Shown here: positions 20,615 through 31,476 of the stretch, one piece after another
Position numbering within the stretch: position 1 is the first letter of the stretch
Layout of the letters: every line of letters begins with the position of its first letter
Program-made: the position numbers and the translations under genes
The notes under the pieces: generated by a model
What the model was told of the DNA's origin: nothing
Databases searched by the model: none
Seen by the model: only the letters and a program-made list of their open reading frames with translations
Assembly (NCBI GenBank): GCA_900491605.1
Contig: UESW01004817.1
Location: forward strand, 560,734 to 624,733
Direction of reading: 5' to 3'
Length of the DNA stretch: 64,000 bases
DNA from: Calamus simplicifolius
Taxonomy: Eukaryota; Streptophyta; Magnoliopsida; Arecales; Arecaceae

Positions 20615-22263
20615 ATGGCAACACAAGTTGGATCATTTGCTGAAGGTCATTCTACGAATAGACCTCCACTGTTTAATGGTTCAAATTATTCTTATTGGAA
20701 AGCTAGAATGAGGATATTCATTCAAGCTTCTGATTATGAAGCTATGGGGTGTTATAATTAATGGACCTAGTACACCCACACATGTTATTGATGGCACTAT
20801 TGTTCCTAAGCCCGAAAGGGACTGGAATGATAATGATAGGAAGATGGCACAGCTTAACGCTAAAGCCATGAATGTTTATATTGCTCTTTAGATGCTAATG
20901 AATTTAATAGAATCTCCACATGTAATTCCGCAAAGGAGATTTGGGATAGATTAGAGGTTACCCATGAGGGTACCAACCAAGTAAAAGAATCTAAAATTAA
21001 TATTCTTGTTCATAAATATGAGTTGTTTAGCATGGAACAATCTGAAACCATTGCATGCATGTACACTAGATTTACAGATATTGTAAATGGTTTGAAAAGT
21101 CTTGGTAAGACATATACTAACTCAGAACTTGTTCGAAAAATTCTTAGGTCATTACCAAGATCATGGGAAGCAAAAATGACAGCAATCCAAGAAGCAAAGG
21201 ACCTCAACACTTACCCTTAGAGGAGCTTCTAGGATCACTTATGACCCATGAGCTGACAATGAAGCAGCATGTAGAGGAGGACACAAAGAAAAGAAAGTGA
21301 TTGCCCTCAAAGCTGCAAAAGAAGAAGAGAGCAGCAGTGATGATGATGATGATGATGAAGAGACTGCTCTCTTAGCAAAAAATTTAAAAGATTCATGAGG
21401 AGAAAGAAACCCTTCCACAAGAAGAAATTTGGAGCAAAGTGGGAAGGAGAAAAGGATAAGAACAAGGACAAGGACAAAGAAAAAGAGAAAGACCCCTTGA
21501 CTTGCTATGAGTGTAATAAACCGGGGCACTTTAGGAATGAATGTCCTAAATTGAAGAAAGCCTACAAAAAGAAAAAGAAGGCTTATGTGGCGACTTGGAG
21601 TGATAGCGAGAATCTTCTTCCGAAGAAGAAGAACAAAAGGAAGTCGCAAATGTATGTTTTATGGCGGACGACAACGATGAGGTAAGTTCCGATAACCCTT
21701 GCGATGAATTTGCATTTGATGAATTATTTGATGCTTTTAATGAACTTGTCGGGGATTTCAAGGTTTTGAAAAAGAAATACAAGATTTTGAAAAATGAAAA
21801 TTTAACTTTCATTAAAGAAAAGGAAGATCTTAATAATGAAGTTAAGAAACTTAAATCTGAAAATGAAATTTTAAAAGAAAAAGAATTAATTTCAATGAAA
21901 ATGATAAACTAAGGAAAGAGGTTGAAAAACATAAGAACATAGTTGATAAGTTTACCTTAAGCTCAACTAAATTAGACATGTTATTAAATAGTCAAAAAGC
22001 AGTTTTTGACAAAGCGGATTAGGGTATAACACTTTAAGAAAACAAAAATCACTGAAAAATATTTTTGTGCGTGCTGGCCAAAGTAATTTTACATGCTTTA
22101 AATGTAATCAAAAAGGACATAAATCTTATGAATGTAAAATTCTAAAACCTAATAAAAACTTAAATATTAAAGGAAAGAAAATATGGGTTCCGAAAGGAAC
22201 AATATTTGTTGCTACTAACCATGAAGGACCCAAGAAAGCTTGGGTACCTAAACATAAAGTTTG
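20615..22263 (+). pseudogene. gag: Element A gag (frameshifted)
   Basis: Starts at ATG 20615 ('MATQVGSFAEGH', then 'RPPLFNGSNYSYWKARM'), 48 bases after the primer site. It continues through a UBN2-type capsid region ('MAQLNAKAMNV', 'EIWDRLEVTHEGTNQ', 'KSLGKTYTNSELVRKILRS', 'TMKQHVEE'), a lysine- and aspartate-rich stretch, a CCHC knuckle 'CYECNKPGHFRNEC' (about 21503-21545), an acidic, coiled-coil-like stretch (21661-21912) and a second knuckle 'CFKCNQKGHKSYEC' (about 22087-22128). The product would form the virus-like particle and bind RNA. A frameshift after 'DYEAMGC' near 20755, a stop after 'DLNTYP' and further shifts break the frame. Confidence 0.85.
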
Positions 22264-25200
22264 ATTTCATTGCAGGAATGTCTTGTGGCCAAGAGATCAA
22301 AGAGAAAGTGGTATCTTGATAGTGGCTGCTCAAGACATATGACGGGTGACAAAGAAGAATTCATCACCCTTGAAGAAAAGAAAGGAGGAGTTGTTACATT
22401 TGGCGACAATGGCAAAGGCCAAATCTTGGGGTTTGGTAACATTCAAATAACTCCCTCCACATATATTGAAAATGTACTTTATGTTGATGGTTTAAAGCAT
22501 AACTTAATTAGTATAAGCCAATTATGTGACAAAGGTTTTAAAGTATCATTTGAATCTTCTATATGCACAGTAGCTAATCCCATTGATAATAGCATTGTTT
22601 TTATTGGAAATAGAAATGGCAATGTATACTTGATTGACTTAGACAATTTGTCTACTAATAATCATTGCTTAGTTGCTAATAATGCTAATATGAATGAGAT
22701 TGGTTGGTTGTGGCATCGAAGATTAGGTCACGCAAGCACACACCTGATTTCAAAACTAATTAGAATGGATTTAGTAAAAGGTCTACCTAAAATAGATTTT
22801 GAAAATAACAAAATATGTGATGCATGTCAGTTTGGAAAACAAACGAGAAGTTCTTTTAAATCTAAAAATGTTGTTTCAACTTCTAGGCCATTAGAGCTAC
22901 TTCACATGGACCTTTTTGGACCAACTAGAACCACAAGTCTAGGAGGAAAGAAATATGGTCTTGTGATAGTAGATGATTACTCTAGATTCACTTGGGTAAT
23001 GTTTTTAGCTCACAAAGATGAGACTTTCTCGATATTCCTGAAATTCTTCAAGAAAGTAACAAATGAGAAAAACACTACCATAGTGTCTCTAAGAAGTGAT
23101 CATGGAACTGAATTTGAAAATCACTTATTTGAAAGTTTTTGCAATGAAAATGGTATTAATCATAATTTTTCTGCACCAAGAACCCCTCAACAAAATGGAG
23201 TAGTTGAAAGGAAAAATAGGACTCTAGAAGACATGGCCCGTACCATGCTATGTGAAAGTAAACTCCCGAAATACTTTTGGGCGGAAGCTATTAACACAGC
23301 ATGTTACATCCTAAATAGAGCATTAATAAGACCTATTTTAAAGAAAACACCTTATGAATTATGGCATGATAGAAAACCCAACATTAAATATTTTCATGCA
23401 TTTGGTTGTAAATGTTTTGTTCACAATAATGGTAAAAATAATTTAGGCAAATTTGATGCTAAATCTGATGAAGGAATATTCTTAGGATATTCAACAACTA
23501 GTAAAGCATATAGAGTATTTAACAAGAAAACTTTAGTTGTTGAAGAATCCATTCATGTAGTTTTTGATGAATCTTTAGCAACTCGTTCCGAAAATTTGAT
23601 GATGAAGAAGATACAAACATAATTGAAAAAGATCTTGAAAAATTAAATATTGATGTATCTTCAGATCATGAGCAAGACGCTAAAGATAATGATTCACCTA
23701 AGGATGATGATACTAACACTAATCATAATGATAGATCTACCTAGGGATTGGAGATATGCTTATAGANCTAATCATAATGATGTAGATCTACCTAGGGATT
23801 GGAGATATGCTTATAGTCACCCTAAGGAATTGATTATAGGTGATCCATCTCAAGGAATAAGAACTAGATCATCTATGAGAAATATTAGTAATCATCTTGC
23901 ATTTGTATCACAAATTGAACCTAAAACTATTGAAGAAGCTGAAAAAGATAATAATTGGATGTTAGCAATGCAAGAAGAATTAAATCAATTCACTAGAAAT
24001 AATGTATGGACTTTAGTTGAAAGACCTAAAAATCATTCTGTTATAGGATCAAAATGGATATTTAGAAATAAACTAGATGAAAATGGCATAGTAATTAGAA
24101 ACAAAGCTAGATTAGTTGCAAAAGGATATAATCAAGAAGAAGGTATTGATTTTGATGAAACCTTTGCACCAGTAGCTAGATTAGAAGCCATTAGACTATT
24201 ACTTGCATTTGCATGTCACATGAATTTTAACTTATTTCAAATGGATGTAAAAAGTGCTTTTCTAAATGGATTTATAAATGAAGAAGTATATGTAGAACAA
24301 CCACCAGGTTTTGAAGATCACGAATTTTCAAATCACGTTTTTAAATTGCACAAAGCTTTATATGGTTTGAAACAAGCACCTAGAGCTTGGTATGATAGAT
24401 TAAGTAAATTCTTAATTGAAAATGATTTTATAAGAGGAAATGTTGATAAAACATTTTTTGAAAAGAAAAAGTAAAGATTTATTAGTAGTTCAAATATATG
24501 TGATGATATTATTTTTGGTGCTACTAACAATCTTCTATGTCAAGATTTGCTAAGTTGATGCAGGGCGAATTTGAAATGAGCATGATGGGAGAACTCAACT
24601 TCTTCCTTGGACTCCAAATCAAACAAAGCAAAGAGGGAATCTTTATCAACCAAACAAATACACAAGAGAAATTCTAAAGAAGTTTGGTATGGAATCAATC
24701 AAACCCCTCGGAACACCAATGAGTCCTTCATGCAAGCTGGACAAAGATGAAGAAGGTAAGAAGGTTGATCAAAAATATTATCGAGGTATAATCGGATCCC
24801 TACTTTACTTAACTGCAAGTAGACCAGACATAATGTTTGCTGTTTGCTTATGTGCTAGATTTCAGTCTGAACCTAAAGAATCACATTTAATTGCTGTTAA
24901 AAGAATACTAAGATACTTAAGTGGAACAAAAAATGTAGGTTTATGGTATTCTAGAGACTCAACATTAAATCTAATTGCATACTGATTCTGATTATGCTGG
25001 ATGTAAGTTAGATAGAAAAAGCACAAGTGGTGCATGCCAATTCTTAGGAAGTAACTTAATCTCATGGTTTAGCAAAAAGCAAAATTCAGTTGCATTATCA
25101 ACTACTGAAGCTGAATATGTAGCAGCTGGAAGTTGCTGTGCTCAAATCCTATGGATTAAGCGACAACTTGAAGACTATGGTATCACTTGATAAAACACCT

Positions 25201-25436
25201 ATAAGATGTGATAACACAAGTGCAATTAATCTAACAAAAATCCAATTCAACATTCTAGAACTAAACACATAGAAATTAGATATCATTTTATAAGAGAACA
25301 TGTAGCAAATAATGAAATATGTCTTGATTATGTTAACACTGAAGAACAATTAGCTGACATATTTACAAAACCCTTGAGTGAAGAAAGATTCTGTTATCTT
25401 AGAGGAGAGTTAGGGATTTGTGATCCATTAGAATGA
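22264..25436 (+). pseudogene. pol: Element A pol: protease, integrase, RT, RNase H (frameshifted)
   Basis: Copia order is clear. Protease: 'WYLDSGCSRHMTGD' with catalytic DSG (Asp at about 22318). Integrase: zinc motif ending 'CDACQFGK', then DD35E core with Asp in 'HMDLFGP', Asp in 'RSDHGTEF' and Glu in 'GVVERKNRT'; this block is open from 22261 to 23622. RT: 23830-24474, with 'KARLVAKGYNQEEGIDF', 'QMDVKSAFLNG' and 'LYGLKQAPRAWYDRL'. A base is missing in the YVDD catalytic box (about 24496-24510), shifting the frame. RNase H: 'DSDYAGCKLDRKSTSGACQ' and 'STTEAEYVAA'. The C-terminus 'GELGICDPLE' ends at TGA 25434-25436. The element cannot make full pol, so any movement needs help in trans. Confidence 0.9.
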
Positions 25437-25899
25437 ATTTGAAACCCCTAAGGAAATTTTATCTAAAATTCTTTCAAATCCTTGATCTTTAAGGAAATCT
25501 TATCTAGAATTCATATCTAATTGATCTATTAAATCCAATGATTATTTTATCAATTTTTATGATCATTATCCGGACACATTTCAGAAATTTATGTTTTTTG
25601 CTCTGAAATGGTCTCGGAGCCGACTCGGTGAGTATCGGAGTCGACTCCAGGTTTCTACTGAAACTCTCGAGTCGACCCCTTCTCGGCGCGAGTCGACTCC
25701 ACTTCGGGATAGTTTTCTGTGACTGTCCGGAGTCGACCCCTCGCTTTGCGGAGCCGACTCGAAGTGGTCCCAGGTCGATTTATCTAGGGCAGAGTCGACT
25801 CGCCGTTCATTTCTTCATCTCAATCTCAAAATACTCTCTCCAAAATATTTCCTGACCTTCCAAATCCCAAAATCCCTGATTAACCCTTCCAATAGATCA
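25437..25899 (+). other. Pol-aORF spacer of element A
   Basis: Non-coding spacer of 463 bp. The first half is AT-rich; the second holds the RYCGAC cluster (separate entry) and a CT-rich leader ('ctcaatctcaaaatactc') before the aORF ATG. No TATA box as clear as the LTR one is present. Confidence 0.7.
25617..25803 (+). promoter_or_regulatory. RYCGAC cluster upstream of the aORF
   Basis: Seven GAG(T/C)CGAC motifs in about 187 bp: gagccgactc, gagtcgactc, gagtcgaccc, gagtcgactc, gagtcgaccc, gagccgactc and gagtcgactc. It is the same motif as in the LTR U3 arrays but lies inside the element, just before the aORF. Element F keeps a shortened version at about 49160-49220, including the shared 'tttatctagggcagagtcg'. 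It could be an internal promoter for the aORF; this is inference. Confidence 0.45.
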
Positions 25900-27262
25900 A
25901 TGGCCCCTAAAACTCGAGGATCTAACCTTGGTGCGGCCGGAGTAAAGAGGAAGAGGCGGTGAGGAAGACCGTGAGGCGTCCGTTCGTGAGCCTTCACCAA
26001 GCACGGATTCAACCTCATCCTCTTCGACTCCTAATGCTTCTCCTCTGGCTCCATCCAGGTAGATAGACTTGCGATAGAGTGATAACTACGGGAGGAAAGT
26101 GGATTTTGAATTGTTTGAGGCTGAGGGATTTCTTTTGGGAGACAGTTGATTGAGATGGGTTGGGAAAAGATTTGTTCTTTAGATTGTCCTACTACCCCTC
26201 TTGTCAAGGAATTTTATAAGAATCTATCTAGAGGAGATAATGGACTTGTAAGCATGTGAGAGGAAATAGAATTTCAGTGACTGTGATTTCTTTCTAGATT
26301 ATTGGATCTACCCTTGTCAGGCACATCTACTTTTCTTCTGAAGACCGAAGCCCAGCTCTTTCTAGACTATTAACCGGGATGTTGTCGGTTTTGAAGAAGT
26401 TTTTGCTAATCAGTTATCCTTAGAATTGAGATTCTCCACAATATGTAGTAGAATCCTTTTTCCCAAGATTGGAGATTTGACTATGTTCAGAAAGAGATAT
26501 TTTTGTAATGGATGCAATTGTGACGGGTAAACCCATTAACCTTCCAGCATGATTTATGGTACATTGCCGATTGTGGAGGTAAGAGAAAATCAAGTTTCCC
26601 TATGGCATGATCCCAAAATTTTCCAAGCCAAGGGATTGTCATTTCAGATAGTGAGCCTATGAGGAACTTAAGACACACGATTTTTATAGTTTGGCCACTA
26701 TACATAGGATGGGTTTTGTTAAGAATGGAAGATGGGAAAGGAAAGGTTTGATGGAAGATAGAGCCGGATACTGAGGCACCGGGACCATCAGTTAGACATT
26801 CTTCGCCTGCACCTCCGAGCTCTCCTATTTCTGCTCCTGCTCCTACCCCTGCTCCATTGTTTGATCAAGCATCATCTTCATCTGTTGGCTTCACAGAACT
26901 TCAGTTAAGGCAACTCAAAGGCCTTCTTGATGATCAGTCAGATAAATTAAAATCAGAGTTTGAAAACAAGTTTATGAATCTCAAGGAAACTCTTTACTCT
27001 TTGGATGACCGATCACCAAGATAGAATCTACCCTTAGCATTCTTCAAGTCTTTAAGTGGAGATCTCAAGAACATATTTGAAGAACTTAAAGATCTGCGGA
27101 GATGGCGAAACATATGCAAATGCAATGCTGAGCTCCAAGATAAAATTTTGACTGCTTGCACCTTTGTTGATGAAGAGACTGAAGGACTATGTGAAGATAC
27201 AAACAGATGGAATGAAAAATATAATAGATCATTTGACTAGGATTGTAAGGACTCACTTTTGA
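25900..27262 (+). pseudogene. Element A additional ORF (env-position, plant transposon protein-like)
   Basis: Begins at ATG 25900 ('MAPKTRGSNLGAAGVKRKR') after pol. A central domain, broken by frameshifts, reads 'MGWEKICSLDCPTTPLVK' and 'EFYKNLSRGDNGLVS' and aligns with the intact-looking domain in element B at 29694. The C-terminal half is proline/serine-rich ('SPAPPSSPISAPAPTPAP'), then helical ('LQLRQLKGLLDDQSDKLKS'), ending 'RIVRTHF' with TGA 27260-27262. SIRE elements are known for an extra ORF in the envelope position. This domain resembles the 'putative plant transposon protein' family. No signal peptide or transmembrane segment is seen, so I do not call it an envelope gene. Function is unknown. 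Confidence 0.7.
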
Positions 27263-27434
27263 TGTATTAGATACTAGTCCTTGCAATGTATGAAGTTATT
27301 TATGTTTTACATTTTGACTTTGATGTAATGAAATTGTCTATTTTGAATACTCAATGTATTTCTTCCTATTATCAATGAATGAATGATTTGTTAAATCAAT
27401 CTTGAATGAATGATTATGTTTATGCTTCTCTACC

Positions 27435-27667
27435 TTTTTGTTGATAACAAAAAAGGGGGAGAGTTTTATAGTTTTATAACTGTATATGCATATGAGAGAA
27501 TTAATTAATCAATGAGATAAAAATTGAATGAATGAGATATTTATTTAAGTTTCATAGGGGGAGCTACCTCATTCAGGGGGAGCCTAAGCCTAACTATGAA
27601 AACAAAATAAATTCACTAATCAATCATGCATAAACTCAATGTTTTTGTCATCATCAAAAAGGGGGAG
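27435..27667 (+). other. Element A polypurine tract region
   Basis: The terminal tract is AAAAAGGGGGAGAT (27656-27669), directly before the 3' LTR, and primes plus-strand synthesis. Two more G-rich tracts precede it: AACAAAAAAGGGGGAG at about 27447-27462, which forms a hairpin with 'cctttttgtt' just upstream, and a pair of 'ggggga' boxes at about 27557-27583. The same trio is kept in elements B, C and F. Confidence 0.8.
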
Positions 27668-27669
27668 AT

Positions 27670-29321
27670 TGTTGGAAGATTGTTGAAATTATATGCCCCA
27701 ATCTTATTGATTTTGATGATTACTAAAAGCCATGAGTATATTAAAAGATGTAATGAGTTTATTTACATGAGCAATGAATTTATTTGAACAATCAATGAGA
27801 ATGTTAAAGTATAACTTTAATCAATTTGAAAGTAACTTCAAGCTCCATGTTTAAGCTTTCAAAAAGAAATTTTATACTTCATATAATCAATGAGTTTTTG
27901 GAACATTTCTTGAATTGATTCCTAATGTCAATTTTATATTCAAGTCAAAAAATGATTTAAAATGAATCTGGAACGAATTTAAGTCAATCAGAAAATTTCT
28001 GATTTTTGATACGTTCCGGAGCCGACTCTAGAGTTTCAGAGTCGACTCCACTCAGAGTACAGAAATGATCTGTCTCGAGTCGACCCATGTGATTTCTCGA
28101 GTCGACCCCGATTCTGTCGAGCCGACTCCATGACTGTGTGAGTCGACTCCGCTCAGACACCAGAGGTGTTTTTCTGAGCACTTCGCGAGTCGACCCCCAA
28201 CTTTTCATGAGTCGACCCCCGACTGTCAGGAGTCGACACTTTATTTTGATGAGTCGACCCTTTGACTTTCTGAATATTTCTATTTTTGGTATCTCGACTT
28301 CGAGCCGACTCGCGGAAAGCAGGAGTCGACTCCAGCAAATCTGGGCGAGATTTTTTCGAATGCCAACTCAGCGTCAACGGTAAGATTTTTAATTAACGGC
28401 TATTTTTCTTTGTTTCTAACGGCTATATTTTTGCAGAATCTATAAATAGAGAAGCCGTTTTCAAATCAAATATACAAATAGAGAGAAATTCACTTCAAGA
28501 AAAAAGAAGAGAAAAATCAAAAAACAGAGCTTCATTTGAAAAAATCCAAGATTCAAATAGAGTGAAAGAAAAAGAGTGAAATCAAAGGAAGCTCCTTCTG
28601 TGCTCAAGCTCAACAATCCAAGGAAGCTTCAGAAGAAAATCCAAGAGCTATTCAAGAGCATATCAAGTGATTTTCACACTCAAAGAAAAGAGGAAAAGCT
28701 CAAATCAACTCCAACGTACATTCCGTGAAGAATCCGAGCTGAGGCCCGATTCTACACTTCAAAAGAGTTGAGGAAAAGAAGAAAAGAAGAAAAGCTCAAA
28801 GCCAACCATCTGCAAATCAGGCTTTCTAAACTTATTCTTATATTTGTTTATCTGCTCATTAAGGAGCTTTGTAACTGAAAAATAATATTTCTATTCTTTG
28901 TGTCTAGTTCAATCTGGGGGATTGAACTAGTGGAGGTAGTCTTACCTCGGTACAAGCTTGGTAAAGCTTGGTTAGGGTTTTTGTGCTGGTGAGCCCTTGA
29001 AAACCAGCTGGGTTCGTTGTGATCCCGGAAAACAACAAGTTTGAGTTGTGAGCTTGTAAAACAACTCTGCTGTAATCAAGGAAGATTATAGTGTGGACCC
29101 AAGTGAATCTTGGGAGTGGACGTAGGTGTTGGATACACCGAACCACTATAAAATCTTGTGTTTGCCGTGCTTCCATTGACTCTTTCTCTATCTCTGTTTT
29201 ATTCATTGCACTTTGTATTACATTGCTATTGCCTTCATTCATCTTAAGCAAACGATTTTAAAAAGGCTAATTTTTTAAGAACCCAATTCACCCCCCTCTT
29301 GGGTTGTCATCTGAGCCAACA
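27670..29321 (+). repeat. Element A 3' LTR (1652 bp)
   Basis: Starts TGTTGGAAGATTG and ends GAGCCAACA. It has the RYCGAC array (28018-28334), an MSA-type site TCTAACGGCTA (28415-28425), a TATA box (about 28440) and the hairpin chain from about 28903. It matches the 5' LTR with scattered substitutions and small indels, fitting one insertion of moderate age. Confidence 0.9.
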
Positions 29322-29692
29322 GTATAGCTTGTGTTAGGGTTTTTTGTGCTGGTGAGCCCAGAAAACCGGCTGGGTTCGTTGTGATCCCGAGAAAACAACA
29401 AGTTTGAGTGTGAGCTTGTAAAACAACTCGGCTGTAATCAAGGAGATTATAGTGTGGGCCTAAGTGAATCTTGGGAGTGGACGTAGGTGTTGGATACACC
29501 GAACCACTATAAAATCTTTGTGTTTGCCGTGTCTCCTTTATCTCTATCTCTATCTTTATCTTATTGATTGTATTTTATTTTTGCATCTGCATTCACTTTC
29601 ACTCACACTAAGCAAACAAATATTTCAAAAGGTTTAAATTTTTTTAAAGAACCCAATTCACCCCCCCCTTTGGGTTGTCATCTGGGCCAACA
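29322..29692 (+). repeat. LTR tail of another SIRE-like element (element X)
   Basis: Begins 'gtatagcttgtgttagg', which corresponds to the middle of the LTR transcribed region, and runs to the LTR end GGGCCAACA at 29692. It keeps the GCTGGT, GAGTTG and GGTGT stems and the poly-C hairpin. It directly abuts the end of element A on the left and the aORF of element B on the right. The simplest reading is that element A inserted into the 3' LTR of an element X that had itself inserted into the element B aORF. Confidence 0.75.
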
Positions 29693-29693
29693 A

Positions 29694-30842
29694 ATGGGAT
29701 GGGAGAAGGTTTGTTCTTTGGATATCCCTACTTACCCTGCCCTAGTGAGAGAATTTTATAATGATTTATGTAGAGGAGAGGGAGGCTTAGTGAGTGTTGT
29801 AAGAGGAACAAAAGTAATTATCACAGCTGAATCCCTTGGTAATCTATTGGAAATGCCTACCATTGGCCTTATTGAATATCAACATGAAGATAGAGGAGGT
29901 GCACTATCATGGATGTTAGGGAAAGAAGTTTCTGAGTTTGAGGAAATCTTGGCAAATCAACTTAATTGGAACTCAGATTACTTCATAATATGTGAAAGAA
30001 TTCTATTTCCTAAAATTGGAAGGTTTGAATATGTCTCGGAGCGAGACATCTTATTGATGGACTGCATTCTCACTGGTAGACCTATCAATCTAGCTGGTAT
30101 GATGATAGACTATATGACGGAGGCAGCTACTAAGAAGAGATCTACATTGCCATATGGTATGGTTTTGACATTGGTATTCAGAAGCCAAGGTGTACTTATA
30201 ATGGATAATGAGCTACTAAGAAAATTAAGGCATACAGATTACTATAGTGTCTCTACAATTCACCGGATGGGCTTTAGAAAAGAAAATGGAAATTGGATAA
30301 AAAGAGGACATGAGGCCAGAACTGAAGAGGTTAGAGTTGAGGAAGTCAGAGGAGAAGACATTCCTGAACCATCTGCTGGACCTTCTTCTGCTGGACCATC
30401 TGCTGGACCCTCAGAGGCTGGACCTAGTTCTCAACTTCCACATCAGTCAGCATTGGCATCTGGAAGATTTTTGAGGAGCAAATAGGTCAGCTCAGAGCTT
30501 TACTGGCTGAGTATGACAGTCAAAGAACAAATGATATGTGTAAATTAAGAGAGAAGTTCAATCAATTAAAGGATGAGATCAATTCAAGACTTGACATGAT
30601 TTCTTTTTCAATTAGCAATTCCGTTGAATCCTTTAGCACTAATCTTCATAAAATTTTGAAAGGATGGAAGGCATTGCAGATAGTTCTGGAACTTATCTTC
30701 ATGCTACCAGTCAACTGAAGAAAGATATCGACCTTTCCGTCTCTCAAATTGAAGCTTGTCTTGAAAGTTTTAAGAAGACTCAAAAGATGATGTTATGAAA
30801 ATGATTGGACATTTAAAGAAAATTGTGTATAAGCATATTTGA
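29694..30842 (+). pseudogene. Element B additional ORF, best-preserved copy of the domain
   Basis: From ATG 29694 ('MGWEKVCSLDIPTYPALV') the frame is open to TAG 30483-30485. The domain includes 'REFYNDLCRGEGGLVSVV', 'ESLGNLLEMPTIG', 'RFEYVSERDILLMDCILTGR', 'STLPYGMVLTLVF' and 'IHRMGFRKENGNW', resembling the 'putative plant transposon protein' domain common in plant retroelement extra ORFs. A Gly-Pro-Ser-rich linker ('GPSSAGPSAGPSEAGPSS') follows. A frameshift near 30475 then leads to a helical C-terminus ('IGQLRALLAEYDSQR', 'KFNQLKDEINSRLDMIS') ending at TGA 30840-30842. The same frame is open upstream into the LTR tail from ATG 29568, making a 305-residue LTR-aORF fusion frame. The function is unknown. 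Confidence 0.7.
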
Positions 30843-31111
30843 TTTTGATATTCAATCCTAGGTTGTATCTTAGGATTTCTTGCTTTCTTGCTTTCTTAGC
30901 ATGTATCTAGGAATTACATACTTGAATCTGTCATTTTAAAATACATGTAATGAATCTTGCTTTGGAATACAATTACACTTTTATTTCAAATTTATCTATG
31001 GCTGTTTGATTGAATGTCAATGAATGAGTTTCCTATCTTTATGACTATTCGAACCAACATCCTCGCTTTGATAACATTCTTTATTGCTTTTAAATTCACC
31101 TTATTGTTGAT

Positions 31112-31476
31112 AACAAAAAAGGGGGAGAGATAAGTGTATATGCATATAAGAAAGAAAAGAGAATGAAGAGAAAGAAATGAAGAATAATTTTGAGATGGAG
31201 AGAGAGAGAGAGAGAATTTTTTTTTTTTTAAAAAATGTAGTTTATCTACATAGGGGGAGCTATTCAATGCAGGGGGAGCTTAATAAATTTCTCCATATAA
31301 AAGTTAAATCATCTTGATTGATGTCAAGTTTTGTTTATTTTTATTCATTTTGAATATTGGCATCAAATTCTCTATTAGAAAGTCTCTAAGCTTTAACAAT
31401 GTCTATAATTCTCAATTCAAATGAATTTTTTAATGCATATACTCAAAGTTTTTGTCATCATCAAAAAGGGGAAGAT
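31112..31476 (+). other. Element B polypurine tracts
   Basis: 'gttgataacaaaaaaggggg' at about 31107-31126, boxes 'tagggggagct' at 31251 and 'cagggggagctt' at 31270, and the terminal tract AAAAAGGGGAAGATT just before the LTR at 31477. A GA microsatellite with T and A runs lies at about 31195-31235. Confidence 0.75.

Larger units (their letters stand above)
18883..29321 (+). mobile_element. Element A: complete SIRE-like Ty1/copia retrotransposon
   Basis: 10.4 kb with two similar LTRs (18883-20553 and 27670-29321), both beginning TGTTGG and ending CCAACA. After the 5' LTR come a Met-tRNA primer site, gag, pol in copia order (protease, integrase, RT, RNase H), an additional ORF after pol, and a terminal polypurine tract. 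The size, two CCHC knuckles, post-pol ORF and LTR ends fit the SIRE/Maximus lineage. Gag, pol and the extra ORF all carry frameshifts. The 5' flank (ATTTG) and 3' flank (GTATA) do not match, so there is no target duplication, and the two sides come from different host sequences. Confidence 0.9.

Noticed and set aside
25900..27262. Calling the extra ORF an envelope gene
   Set aside because: Position fits the env-like ORF of SIRE elements, but no signal peptide, cleavage site or transmembrane segment is visible; the domain resembles plant retroelement proteins of unknown role.
18878..29326. Target duplication for element A
   Set aside because: ATTTG on the left and GTATA on the right do not match, and the flanks belong to different elements.
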